From the NCBI RefSeq assembly GCF_000224065.1, contig NZ_AFWT01000018.1, positions 57,344 through 121,343 on the forward strand: a stretch of 64,000 nt of DNA, in the 5' to 3' direction. The stretch comes from Thiorhodococcus drewsii AZ1 (lineage in GTDB: Bacteria > Pseudomonadota > Gammaproteobacteria > Chromatiales > Chromatiaceae). Positions 57,001 to 64,000 of the stretch are shown piece by piece; the first letter of the stretch is position 1, and each line of letters starts with the position of its first letter. Below the pieces are notes generated by a model. The model saw only the letters and a program-made list of their open reading frames with translations, was not told the DNA's origin and made no database searches. The translations under genes and the position numbers were made by a program.

Positions 57001-57764
57001 AAGTGACCGATCCGGTGGGTGATGCCGACGTCTATCATTCCGAGCGCCTGATTCGTTTGCCACAGGGGTTTCTTTGCTACCGCCCCCTAGACTCCGCTTT
57101 CACGCTCGATGTCGGTCCGCTCCCGTGTCGTGAGCGTGGCCAGATCACCTTCGGATCCTTCAACAATCTCGCTAAGGTGTCCTCTACAACCTTGCGGCTT
57201 TGGTGCGATTTGCTGCTTGCGGTGCCGAATGCGCGTCTTGTTCTCAAGACGCCGACAACGACTGAAGGCCATGTTTGGGGGCGCGTGGTTGCCTACTTCA
57301 TCGAACACGGCATTGACAGGGAGCGTCTCGAAACTTTGCCCCGCGCGTCTGGTTATCTGAAGCATCTGGCATCGTATCGCGTTATCGATATCGCTCTCGA
57401 CACCTATCCCTACAATGGCACCACCACGACCTGTGAGGCGCTTTTCATGGGGGTTCCAGTCATCACGCTGCTCGGTGATCGTCATGTCGCTCGGGTTGGC
57501 GCAAGCCTACTGACGCGGGTTGGCTTGACCGATCTCATCGCCGGTTCCGAGGAGGAATATATTCGAATTTCCAAGGACCTATCGGGGGACAAGGATCGAT
57601 TGTGCGCGCTACGCGCGGATCTGCGTCGGCGTGTCGAGCAGAGTCCATTGCGTGACGAACTGACCTTTACTCGTACCCTAGAGGTTGCCTTCCGTCAGAT
57701 GTGGCGTATCTTCTGCCAGGGAGATCAGCCGCGAGTGTTCGAGGTATCGGCCCGTGGACGCTAG
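51051..57764 (+). CDS. Giant protein with three tandem TPR + O-GlcNAc-transferase (GT41) modules
   Basis: The 2237-residue protein has three repeats of a TPR array followed by an OGT/SPINDLY catalytic domain, with catalytic parts at about residues 427-795, 1117-1485 and 1861-2230. Each has the hallmarks: GDFRQHSVASF-like histidine motif, WIGYPNTTGL, FGSFNNxAK, LVLK/LLLK, DIALDTYPYxGTTTTCEALF and MGVPV-TLxGDRH-xRVG. Lysine-rich linkers (KLKKKRKKKQVRRK near 825; ARKKKHSKK near 1530) separate the modules. Modules differ in sequence, so all three may be active. No signal peptide or membrane segment is seen, so it acts in the cytoplasm. Position after flgL suggests flagellin as target (inference). 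Confidence 0.92.
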   Translation: MTLQEILAKAKSYQDSGCQEAAEHLYRAVIALDAYNPEANHNLGVALVASGSAEAGLTHLQTAVENSPQTLIYRVSLVRVLMSLDRQRDALIAIDQASSHGVASEEISALKNTIIYDSSKLENGDFSRLVESKPSVDGMKDQLLDLLRRGKLLQARILARKLTEKSSDDGFAWKVLGTLLVRDGRYPAALEVLETARRLTPADAEVLNSLARAYRGLDQFDKALEMYRDALDLEPASAEIWNNQGLVQQHMGFMEEALQSYARAVNLQPNYAKAHSNRGLLLKELDRSEEALEACSNVLRIQSDDLDALNLKGLVLQDLGHLDAAADCFESILAVQPKNTFALTNRGNVFKDQGFIAEALGYYRQALDVQPEMLQARQNLLFCLNYQSDISREKIFAEHCQFERYQGSRIQQLASIASVAEDADRQLRIGFVSGDFRQHSVASFLLPVLEHIDRRNFQIFCYITSLKRDEITKIFRRLADIWVEASGLSAAALGDRVRSDQIDLLFDLSGHSEGNAILAFAAKPAPVQISWIGYPNTTGLNAIDYRLVDEMTDPIGEADAFHSECLIRLPQGFLCYRPWNTGASLSVSGLPCLDIGRITFGSFNNIAKLTPDTLDLWGNVLRALPDSRLVLKSHSVRDTRFWDYMLGRLTERGVDSHRVKILPRAPSYLEHLSQYREIDIALDTYPYQGTTTTCEALFMGVPVVTLAGDRHAGRVGVSLMNQVGLPSLIANSADDYVRIAVSLATDRERLSELRMTMRARFESSSLCDELGFTRMFEQVLRQMWRIWCAGDSPRVFEVEDAHNVPNNIPSVLSPLKTKPPEKLKKKRKKKQVRRKGGGLSALRRLKNELVLRDAPNDGLTTNDCASVLRLFKDGRYSEAEQSARRLTERYPSSMFGWKALGTILVKIERNEAAIPYLLEAIRLCPEEDESIHNLGYALLNLSRFEEAIGCFKRAIEINPDYVEAHINLGTSYKDTNRFDEAMKCYDKALDLNPENPEVHCNRGVALDELGRLGEAVDSQIRALELLPIYPQAHNNLGNVYKNIGLLDDAVSCYRKALESQPDLKAAYSNLLLCLNYDSSISPARIFAEHQAFEQQLASQVVPLPPLSTRNKDPGRVLRLGLVSGDLRLHSVTFFLLPVLENLSRDQFQVFCYSKSHRRDDVTQALQQASYAWFECSGLSDQELAERIRADEIDLLMDLNGHTSPNALLAFAARPAPVQITWIGYPNTTGLKAMDYRIVDGITDPVSEADAFHSEKLIRLPRGFLCYRPWTSGEDLPVGLPPCLERNRVTFGSFNNLAKITNTTLDLWGGVMKAVPDARLLLKTHTASDIDVWNRLVAYLADQGIATDRVEMLPRAPSYMEHLVQYQRLDIALDAFPYHGTTTTCEALFMGVPVVSLMGDRHASRVGGSLLTHAGLPELIAESTEDYIRIARDLARDPESLKKMRAGLRDRLATHPLRDEIGFTRELEQALRQMWRIWCEGDPPRLFEVGDETVTYRHNSEQRNLDGSYPENPASGDESVVSDSPLTRHDEKRARKKKHSKKLTNGSRESADIVLSDDGARLKKHKPLSPSLSEEDAVIRLFNQGCYVEAEIAAHQLVNLYPRAMFGWKILGTTLVKLNRHEDALPHLLAANRLAPGDAECINALGSALQHLGRLSEALGCFQRVLDIDPRFVLAYANMGAALSDLGRFDEALNCYDQALLINQDSAEVHANRSLTLYRMGRFEDALASFDHLLNIRPDDVDALNKRGILLQNCGRFREALASFDAALVVKPESADALTNRGNVFKDQGDLETASSCYRQAMGIQPNLIEAWHNRLLCLNYQDAVSRDQVYAEHLSFDRHQASSVFRLPPSSAIDRNPERCLRIGLVSSDFRHHSVAFFILPILERLDRRVCQTYCYMTSLRQDEVTVTFRKLADVWVECAGLGARALANRIRADRIDILIDLSGHTDGNFLLTFAARPSPVQITWVGYPNTTGLQAMDYRLVDEVTDPVGDADVYHSERLIRLPQGFLCYRPLDSAFTLDVGPLPCRERGQITFGSFNNLAKVSSTTLRLWCDLLLAVPNARLVLKTPTTTEGHVWGRVVAYFIEHGIDRERLETLPRASGYLKHLASYRVIDIALDTYPYNGTTTTCEALFMGVPVITLLGDRHVARVGASLLTRVGLTDLIAGSEEEYIRISKDLSGDKDRLCALRADLRRRVEQSPLRDELTFTRTLEVAFRQMWRIFCQGDQPRVFEVSARGR

Positions 57765-57812
57765 GCGATGGATGGTTGCGGTTAATCACAGGATCAGCCT
57801 GGACATATTCCC

Positions 57813-59042
57813 ATGACAAAGACTGAAGGATTGCTCGGTGACGCCATCGCCCATCATTCGGATGGGCGGCTTGATGCGGCTGAGCACATCTACCGTGCGC
57901 TGTTGGTAATCGACGCCGATAACGACGAGGCTAGTCACTATTTAGGTCTTCTAGCGCTCGAAAAGGGTTTGATCGACGAGGGCTTGGCGCATCTACAGCG
58001 GGCATTGGAGCTTGCGCCGGACACGAGCCGCTATTGGCTGGGGCTTGCTCAGGGTTTTCTGATCGCTCAGCGACCGGAGCAGGCGCAAGTCGTACTTGAT
58101 CGGGCAGAGGCCATCGGGTTGGATCTAACCTTGACCCGCGAACTACGGGAGTTGATCGATACGGCCTTTCAGGATCGGCAGAGGCAGGGAATCGAGACCC
58201 GGGAGGATCCTGTTGCCAAGCCGTCTGAGTGTATAGCCCCTGCTGCCGTAACCGCTTCAGCCGCGCAACAAGAATCGCTGGTGGTTACCATCCAGGATGG
58301 GCTTCGCATCCACGTCCCCTCGGATATTCATTGCCTGACAACCTACGTCCTACTTGAGCAGGGTGACTGGCTTGATCCGGGGCTCGCTTTTCTACGCCGT
58401 TATATCCAGCCGGGAATGAGCATATTGGATGTCGGCGCAGGCTATGGTGTCTATGCCCTGAGCATAGCCAAGCAGATGCAAGGGCAGGGGAGGGTCGTTG
58501 CCTTGGAGCCGATCGCTGAGTCGCGTAGCTTTTTGAACCGTAGCATCAGGGACAATCGCCTTGAATCCCTGGTGACCTTGATTCCGCAAGGGCTCTCGGA
58601 TAGTACGGGTGAAGTCGATATTCCTGTCGACACCTATGGCGCTGCCTCGCGTCGGGGAAACGGCACCTCTACCGAGAGGGTGCAGATGCTTTCACTTGAT
58701 GATTGTCTCTCGGATCCTGAATGCCTTGCCGGTTCTAGGATCGATCTTCTGCGCTTGGATGTATCAGTCGATACAACCGCGATTCTCAGCGGGGGTATGG
58801 AGTTCTGTTCCGTGCAGGATCCCTTGGTCATGTTCGGTATCACCCCAGATGAAGAGCGAGCAGTGGAATTGATTGAAGCCTTTGCCAGGCTGGATATGAG
58901 CATCTATCGGCCAATACCAAGTCTTGGTTTGCTGGTTCCGCTTGAAGACGAACGCGCAGAGGATATCGATCGGCATCGGAGTTTGTTTGCCTGTCGAGAC
59001 CAAATCGCAGCTAGGCTGAGGCAAGCGGACTTGATGATTTGA
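57813..59042 (+). CDS. TPR protein with FkbM-type methyltransferase domain
   Basis: The 409-residue protein starts with TPR-like helices (residues ~1-105) closely similar to the N-terminus of the giant OGT protein (LDAAEHIYRALLVIDADNDE compared with QEAAEHLYRAVIALDAYNPE). The second half is a SAM-dependent methyltransferase of FkbM type: SILDVGAGYGVYALSIAKQM (about 205-224), VVALEPIAESRSFLNRSI and VQMLSLDDCL...IDLLRLDVS. It probably methylates a sugar added by its neighbour. It starts 48 bases after the giant gene. Confidence 0.85.
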   Translation: MTKTEGLLGDAIAHHSDGRLDAAEHIYRALLVIDADNDEASHYLGLLALEKGLIDEGLAHLQRALELAPDTSRYWLGLAQGFLIAQRPEQAQVVLDRAEAIGLDLTLTRELRELIDTAFQDRQRQGIETREDPVAKPSECIAPAAVTASAAQQESLVVTIQDGLRIHVPSDIHCLTTYVLLEQGDWLDPGLAFLRRYIQPGMSILDVGAGYGVYALSIAKQMQGQGRVVALEPIAESRSFLNRSIRDNRLESLVTLIPQGLSDSTGEVDIPVDTYGAASRRGNGTSTERVQMLSLDDCLSDPECLAGSRIDLLRLDVSVDTTAILSGGMEFCSVQDPLVMFGITPDEERAVELIEAFARLDMSIYRPIPSLGLLVPLEDERAEDIDRHRSLFACRDQIAARLRQADLMI

Positions 59043-59195
59043 CGCGCATAATAGGATCTTTCTAGATGCTTGCGCTTGTGAGGATCGCTTGGTACAGGAT
59101 CGCCTGTGATTATCGTTGTTGGCGGTTTTGATGGGATCCTCGATCTTGACATTTCGTCATGATATTTTTTTGAATCGATCTTATCGAGAGTGCTT

Positions 59196-59696
59196 ATGAA
59201 CCCAATACCCTGGTCGGCAAAGCTTGCATCATTTCCTTATGCGCAGCCATTTCTTATCGGCTGGCAGATTGCCGATCACTCAAGAGATAAATATTGGGCT
59301 GCTTACGAGCAGGCGTTGAATGGATATCTAGAACTGCGCGAGCAGTCCGGCTCCTTGAGCGAACAGAAAAACGCGATACGTCAATCGCTTAAGCAGTTTC
59401 AGGAATTAGCTGCCAGCGGAGACGGGCATATTGGAACCGGTCTCGCGTTGATTCGACTCAATGCCGATTTGGGTGACCGCCAGGCGGCAATTGATGCGAT
59501 CGATCAACTATTGCAGGTTATGCCCTGGCTGGCAGAGCAGCTTCCAAAGGAATTGCAGATCCAGATCAATCGTCCATTTCTAGCTCCGATCGAATCCTTC
59601 GATCATCGCATGGTTGAAGGAGGGCTTGCGGATTGGCTGCAGGCAAGCCTAAGAGAGGCATTGGACGTTTTGGAGAGACCGGATTTTAGCTTTTAA
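59196..59696 (+). CDS. Stand-alone homologue of the N-domain of the downstream fusion protein
   Basis: The 166-residue protein has no domain I can name. It matches residues 1-155 of the 1258-residue protein at 59797: FPYAQPFLIGWQ with LPFAQPFLAQWQ, WAAYEQALNGYLEL with WLAYEQALDSYLSL, and RPFLAPIESFDHRMVEGGLA with WPFLPPLADYDHRSVAQGDI. GAGAG lies just upstream of the ATG at 59196. It may be a partner that pairs with the same domain in the fusion, or the remnant of a duplicated gene. Confidence 0.75.
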   Translation: MNPIPWSAKLASFPYAQPFLIGWQIADHSRDKYWAAYEQALNGYLELREQSGSLSEQKNAIRQSLKQFQELAASGDGHIGTGLALIRLNADLGDRQAAIDAIDQLLQVMPWLAEQLPKELQIQINRPFLAPIESFDHRMVEGGLADWLQASLREALDVLERPDFSF

Positions 59697-59796
59697 GAGC
59701 TGCTGCTCTCATTTATATGATTTTTAGGGCCTCTCATGCGAGAGTATGGTTGCCCTGTAAAACAGCCTAGGTTTCGTTAAGAGATGGACGGTCGCT

Positions 59797-62700
59797 ATGT
59801 CTGATTCTGGTTTAGTTTGGCTCGACCAATTCGCTGACTTGCCATTTGCGCAACCATTTTTAGCGCAATGGCAAGAAAAAAAATCGGCGGAGCCAATCTG
59901 GCTGGCTTATGAGCAGGCATTGGATTCTTATCTGTCCTTGCAGAAAGACATGCAGTTCGTCGCGGATAATTATCGGCGCCTGCAAGTTTGTCGTGATGAT
60001 TTAGAGAAGATTTATGCGCTTGGCGATGTTCCGGTTTCAACGCGCCTTCTGTTGGGGAGGGTATATTTCCAACTCGGATTATATCGATCGGTTGTGGGGT
60101 GTCTGGAACCTCTAACCCAAATTGAACTGCGTCCGGAAAATGCGCCATCTGTCTTGAACTGGCCTTTTCTGCCCCCGCTTGCGGACTATGACCATCGTTC
60201 CGTCGCTCAGGGTGATATTTCCCAATGGCTGAACGCAGCATTACTGGAAACCCTTGAGCTGTGCTCGGGCGGTACCAGCTACATCGATACAGAATCGCAC
60301 CTGCCACGGTTATCTAGAATAAAGCAGAATCCGAATTGCTCGTTCTTTATGGAGACGCGGCTCGCGCTTTGCGCAATGCGTTTGGGGAAATCAATCAGTT
60401 TCGGCGCGGATAGCCAATTTCTTCACTCGGATAATCCGAACCATGAGGTATGGCGAGAATTGTCGAGCCGCGTTTCGGCTGCGAACCGTAAGAGCAATCT
60501 GCTATCACGGCCATTGCCAACGCCGCCACGTGTTACAACTCCCTTGGAATTTCCGATCGCCGACCTTCAGTATCTTCCATGTCGAAGCAATCGCTCCTTC
60601 GTAATCGATTGTGATGACGGAAAAATTCTGGAGGTTTTGCCGCTAGGCTATACCGATTATGCGCTGTTTGGGCGATCCTCAGATCAACGCTGGTTCGTCA
60701 AAATCGAATTGGAGCCACACCCACTCAAACGCAACAATTTACTTCAAGAGGCGGAGATCATTCGCGAACTCAACCGGCTTGGTTGCATTAGCTGCCCAAC
60801 GTTGCATGGTGTGGGGAGTGTTCAATCTAGCACATTGGTAGACGTGTGCCGCTTGCCGAAAGGGGCTTCCGAGACCTTGCCAGCGCTCTTGCTGCCCTAC
60901 CTGTCAAGTCAGCCTGCTGTGGGCCTCCAAGATTTGCTGTTTACGATGGAGGAGCAGCGAAAACTGGGCTGGTTTCATGCCGACCTGAAGCCTGACAACA
61001 TTCGCCTATGTCCCGAAACCCAGGTCTGTTATTTGATCGATTACGATCAAGCCGAGCCGCTAGAGCAGCCGCAAATCGAGATGCCACTGCTCGATTTTCT
61101 GCGCTGGGCTGATGATCGGGTTCGTGCCAAGTATTCTCGATTCAAGTTCAATGGTTTGTTTAATTATTTCCCTGGGATTCGGCTGGAGCAGGATATTCTA
61201 TCCAGGCTTGATCAGGGGCGAATTGACATCGGCCAGACAACGCTCTTCAGATCGGCCGAGACCACGCTTAACCCGTCCAAGATCTACCATACGATCGATT
61301 TGCCCAATATCGTCGCCCATGGTGAACGTACGCTTGAAGCTCGTATGCGTTTGATGGATCTCGTGCGCTTTTTTCCTGGTGAGCGGGTGCTTGATGTCGG
61401 TTGTAACTCAGGGCTTTTGTGCGCCTATCTTGCCAGTCGAGAATGTGAGGTCAAGGGCATCGATCTTGACCCTTGTGTCATTCGCGGCGCGAAGATGCTG
61501 TCCAATATCCGCGGTGACGGCATCACCTTCGACTGTGTCGACCTTGATCGGGCCGAGGAGTTGGGCAGCTTTGATACGGTGATGTTGTTTTCTGTGCTTC
61601 ATCACACCCAACAGGTGTTACGGAATGCAGAACTAATCGCGAAGTCCTGTAAACGGGTCATTATTGAGTGCCGTTTGCATGAACAGGGTGCGAAACCGGT
61701 CGACGGTCGCTGGATTACGACTACAGCTTGGTCGTATGAGGATGTTGATCACCTAATCAAGGGTGTTAGTGAATTTTTCCCTGGATTTCAACTGCTCAAT
61801 AACCATGGGCAAGCGGATCGCGACCGCTATGTTCTGGAACTCACGCGAGACGGAGAGGCTTGGTCAGGCTCGATATTCACCGAGAAAGAGCGCGCGAAAT
61901 TCATCCAAGTGAAAGAGCAGCCCGCCACCATTTCTGATGAGGAGCGGCAGGCAAAGAATAAGGCCGAAAACGAAGCCCTGAGGTTGTTTCTGCTGCACAA
62001 CACACAGCGTTGGGCAAAGATTCAGCCGACTCGTTCAGATCAGTGCGTCATAGTAGAATTGTTAGTCGGTCATCCGGGTTATTTTATTGCTAATGCGGTG
62101 CTTGCAAAATATCTGCAGCAGATTTATGGCTGCAATATAAAGGCTATTCTTCCTAATCGAAAAGATGTCTATATGCATGCGCTGGCAGAATCTTATGGCA
62201 TTACAGATTATTATTATGAGGAAGATATTGGTAAGTTGATTACAAAGGCGCAGCAGTTATCCATGTACGAGGCGTTGCAGGGTTCTGGCTCTGAACTTCG
62301 TAACGCCTTGCTCGAACTCAAAGTTAATGATATTCGCGTGGGTGACTTGATCTATGATATGTACTTGCGAAATACTGGTAATGTCACAGTTGATCGGCTC
62401 GATGATCAGTTGTTGCAGTCCGCAATAAGCGCAATAGGGTATTATCAAATATATAATTCGATTTATCGTGCCAATAGCGTTGTGGCTACAGTCGTTGGTC
62501 ATACTGTTTATACGCGATTTGGCATCCTTGCGCGTGTCTCTGTGTCTCATGAGGTTCCTGTTTACGCGAAGAAACCTAGTCCTCTATTGGTGAGAAAATA
62601 TACGCGGCCAGATGAGTTGCAGGAGAATCAGCGGGCTGTGGATGCGCGCGAATTCGCTTATTTTTGGGATGTTCATCATGATCATGTAGTCGCTAAAGGA

Positions 62701-63573
62701 AAAGAGCATCTATCTAATCAGTTTAACTCAAATGCAAGCAGCGCCGGAAGGAGTGGGATGGCGCTCTGGTATTCGGAGGCGTATGAAGATAGTCGCAAGC
62801 TTTACACTAGGACTGAATTCTGTGAGGCGGTTGGAATCGATCCTAAAAAACCGATTGTCGTATTGTTCTCTCATACCTTTCCAGATGCTCCTCACAGTTT
62901 TCGTTCTTGGCTGTTTGACGATTATTATCAATGGCTTAAGCAAACGCTAACTCACGTCATTGGGATTGATCGAGTTAATTGGGTCGTCAAGCCGCATCCC
63001 GATGATAAATATTACAATTCGAAAGTCAGTGCTGAAATGGTGTACGAGGCGTTTGCGAGCTATTCGCATATTGCTCTCGCTCCTGCCGATATCAATAATC
63101 AGTCGCTTTTTGATTTCACGCATGCGATCGTTACTGTTACGGGAACTGCTGGTATAGAATTTGCGTCGCAAGGTATCCCTGTGATATTGGCTGGGCAAGC
63201 TCATTATTCGGGGCACGGCTTCACCCATGAGCCGAAGTCTTTGGCGGATTATTACCAGCTGCTTTCGGATGTCGCCGACCTGTCGCGGCTTTCGCCGTCA
63301 GTAGTAGATCGTGTTTACGCGTTAGTGGCAATTCAGTTCTACTGTATGAGAGTGCCATGCGTCTATATGCCTGAGATGCCTCTGACTCCTTGGGAGTCAT
63401 ATGATCGGACTGAGGTTTGGCTGCAGGCTTCAGATCGGGTGGCAAGATATGAATTTGGAGAAGATCCTTTCTTTCAATCAGTCTTGGTGCAGGTTGCAGT
63501 CGATGCAAAGCACGCTATTAGATACGAATATCACGTGTCCGGGGATTTTCGTCCTGATTTTATAGCCGTTTAA
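59797..63573 (+). CDS. Kinase-methyltransferase-glycosyltransferase fusion protein
   Basis: This 1258-residue protein combines an N-domain (1-160) of unknown function, a protein-kinase-fold domain (~265-450) with WFVKIE, a catalytic loop WFHADLKPDNIRL and LIDYDQAE in the DFG position, a SAM-dependent methyltransferase (~522-640; ERVLDVGCNSGLLCAYLAS, VMLFSVLHHTQ), and a GT-B-like polysaccharide transferase domain (~750-1225; VKPHPDDKYYN, TVTGTAGIEFASQGIPVILA, HYSGHGFTHEPKSLADYY). The kinase plus methyltransferase pair recalls WbdD, which caps O-antigen chains with methyl phosphate. The 3' third is clearly A/T-richer, suggesting transfer. Substrate unknown. Confidence 0.85.
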   Translation: MSDSGLVWLDQFADLPFAQPFLAQWQEKKSAEPIWLAYEQALDSYLSLQKDMQFVADNYRRLQVCRDDLEKIYALGDVPVSTRLLLGRVYFQLGLYRSVVGCLEPLTQIELRPENAPSVLNWPFLPPLADYDHRSVAQGDISQWLNAALLETLELCSGGTSYIDTESHLPRLSRIKQNPNCSFFMETRLALCAMRLGKSISFGADSQFLHSDNPNHEVWRELSSRVSAANRKSNLLSRPLPTPPRVTTPLEFPIADLQYLPCRSNRSFVIDCDDGKILEVLPLGYTDYALFGRSSDQRWFVKIELEPHPLKRNNLLQEAEIIRELNRLGCISCPTLHGVGSVQSSTLVDVCRLPKGASETLPALLLPYLSSQPAVGLQDLLFTMEEQRKLGWFHADLKPDNIRLCPETQVCYLIDYDQAEPLEQPQIEMPLLDFLRWADDRVRAKYSRFKFNGLFNYFPGIRLEQDILSRLDQGRIDIGQTTLFRSAETTLNPSKIYHTIDLPNIVAHGERTLEARMRLMDLVRFFPGERVLDVGCNSGLLCAYLASRECEVKGIDLDPCVIRGAKMLSNIRGDGITFDCVDLDRAEELGSFDTVMLFSVLHHTQQVLRNAELIAKSCKRVIIECRLHEQGAKPVDGRWITTTAWSYEDVDHLIKGVSEFFPGFQLLNNHGQADRDRYVLELTRDGEAWSGSIFTEKERAKFIQVKEQPATISDEERQAKNKAENEALRLFLLHNTQRWAKIQPTRSDQCVIVELLVGHPGYFIANAVLAKYLQQIYGCNIKAILPNRKDVYMHALAESYGITDYYYEEDIGKLITKAQQLSMYEALQGSGSELRNALLELKVNDIRVGDLIYDMYLRNTGNVTVDRLDDQLLQSAISAIGYYQIYNSIYRANSVVATVVGHTVYTRFGILARVSVSHEVPVYAKKPSPLLVRKYTRPDELQENQRAVDAREFAYFWDVHHDHVVAKGKEHLSNQFNSNASSAGRSGMALWYSEAYEDSRKLYTRTEFCEAVGIDPKKPIVVLFSHTFPDAPHSFRSWLFDDYYQWLKQTLTHVIGIDRVNWVVKPHPDDKYYNSKVSAEMVYEAFASYSHIALAPADINNQSLFDFTHAIVTVTGTAGIEFASQGIPVILAGQAHYSGHGFTHEPKSLADYYQLLSDVADLSRLSPSVVDRVYALVAIQFYCMRVPCVYMPEMPLTPWESYDRTEVWLQASDRVARYEFGEDPFFQSVLVQVAVDAKHAIRYEYHVSGDFRPDFIAV

Positions 63574-63697
63574 TGTGATATTCCGACATTGTCAAGTCCC
63601 CGAACTATTCAAAAAGCGAGTATGTATACCGCTCTCATTTGAGTTTTTTGCGGACAGGCATTTTGTGACACTCAACCGAATCTGTAGAATCTTCGCC

Positions 63698-63943
63698 ATG
63701 CCTGACTACCACCTCACTGATAAGCAACTCGCGGAACTGCGTGCGGCCCACCGAGGTACGCGCGATAAACGCGAGGCTGATCGGATCAAGGCGGTTGTTC
63801 TGCTCGCGACCGGCTGGACAGCGGAGTAAATCGCCGAGGTGCTACAGATCGACCCGAATACGGTGCGCAACCACTTCAAGCGCTATCGCCAGGATGGCCT
63901 GAAATCACTGGGGCACGTGGCGTTCCGTGGCAGCGCATGCGGT
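63698..63943 (+). pseudogene. IS630-family transposase fragment with in-frame stop
   Basis: The frame from the ATG at 63698 reads MPDYHLTDKQLAELRAAHRG and continues as an IS630-type N-terminal helix-turn-helix. It hits TAA at 63827-63829 where relatives have Gln or Glu (WTAE*IAEVL), then resumes in the same frame (LQIDPNTVRNHFKRYRQDGL) up to about 63943. After that the similarity ends abruptly and a stop follows at 63986. The catalytic DDE domain is absent. It marks the edge of the glycosylation island. Confidence 0.8.
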
Positions 63944-64000
63944 AATTGTCAAGGTAGTTGTCGCCTGCATCGTTGTCACACCGCGTGATCTAACGGGGGT
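63944..64000. other. Sequence beyond the transposase fragment
   Basis: The last 57 bases do not continue the transposase and I recognise no gene in them. They begin with ATTGTCAAG, which also occurs at 63588-63596 just after the fusion gene, so the fragment is bracketed by a 9-bp direct repeat that could reflect a deletion. Confidence 0.3.

Noticed and set aside
59150..59180. TTGACA before the small orphan gene as a sigma-70 promoter
   Set aside because: No acceptable -10 hexamer lies 16-18 bases downstream; the best, TTGAAT, is weak.

Overview
The window is one almost continuous flagellar and chemotaxis supercluster of a high-GC gammaproteobacterium, followed by a lower-GC glycosyltransferase island and ending in a broken IS630-type transposase. 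Gene order and protein style (fleQ-fliEFGHIJK-fliLMNOPQR-flhBA-flhF-flhG-fliA-cheYZAB-motCD-cheW) are those of polar-flagellated Pseudomonas/Vibrio/Chromatiaceae-type bacteria. A purple sulfur bacterium of the Chromatiaceae is my best guess, but this is inference from style and not proven.

Layout. 1-1735: motA and a 3'-truncated motB on the minus strand, a first stator pair. 1.9-4.35 kb: three likely signalling genes (HDOD-GAF, ComFB, atypical PilZ). 4.4-5.8 kb: fleQ, the sigma-54 enhancer-binding master regulator, without fleS/fleR. 5.8-6.2 kb: a regulatory region with a FleQ-box-like palindrome and a clear sigma-54 promoter. 6.2-24.6 kb: one tightly packed plus-strand run with basal body, export apparatus, FlhF/FlhG polar-number control and the flagellar sigma factor FliA. 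24.6-32.4 kb: chemotaxis genes, the second stator pair motCD, cheW, an arginine-rich protein and a DUF2802 protein. 32.5-36.8 kb (minus strand): small FlhB-like and FliK-like genes, flgN, flgM with an excellent FliA (sigma-28) promoter, and flgA. 37.0-38.9 kb: cheV and cheR. 39.0-50.4 kb: flgBCDEFGHIJKL behind a near-consensus sigma-54 promoter, then a small FliT-like chaperone. 51.0-63.6 kb: a 2237-residue protein with three tandem TPR plus O-GlcNAc-transferase modules, a TPR-FkbM methyltransferase, a small orphan domain protein, and a 1258-residue kinase-methyltransferase-glycosyltransferase fusion.

How it fits together. FleQ with RpoN would switch on fliE and flgB operons; FliA then drives late genes, held back by FlgM until the hook is complete. 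Because the glycosyltransferase island directly follows flgL, where other gammaproteobacteria carry flagellin glycosyltransferases next to fliC, it probably decorates flagellin or another surface structure. Flagellin (fliC), fliD and fliS are not in the window.

The most unusual items are the triple OGT fusion, the kinase-methyltransferase-glycosyltransferase fusion with its stand-alone N-domain paralogue, a 158-bp MITE with perfect 20-bp inverted ends inserted at the ribosome binding site of the triple OGT gene, an apparent frameshift at the start of a 15-bp tandem repeat in fliH, and a FleQ that lacks the LFRS c-di-GMP motif while sitting beside two candidate c-di-GMP receptor genes.
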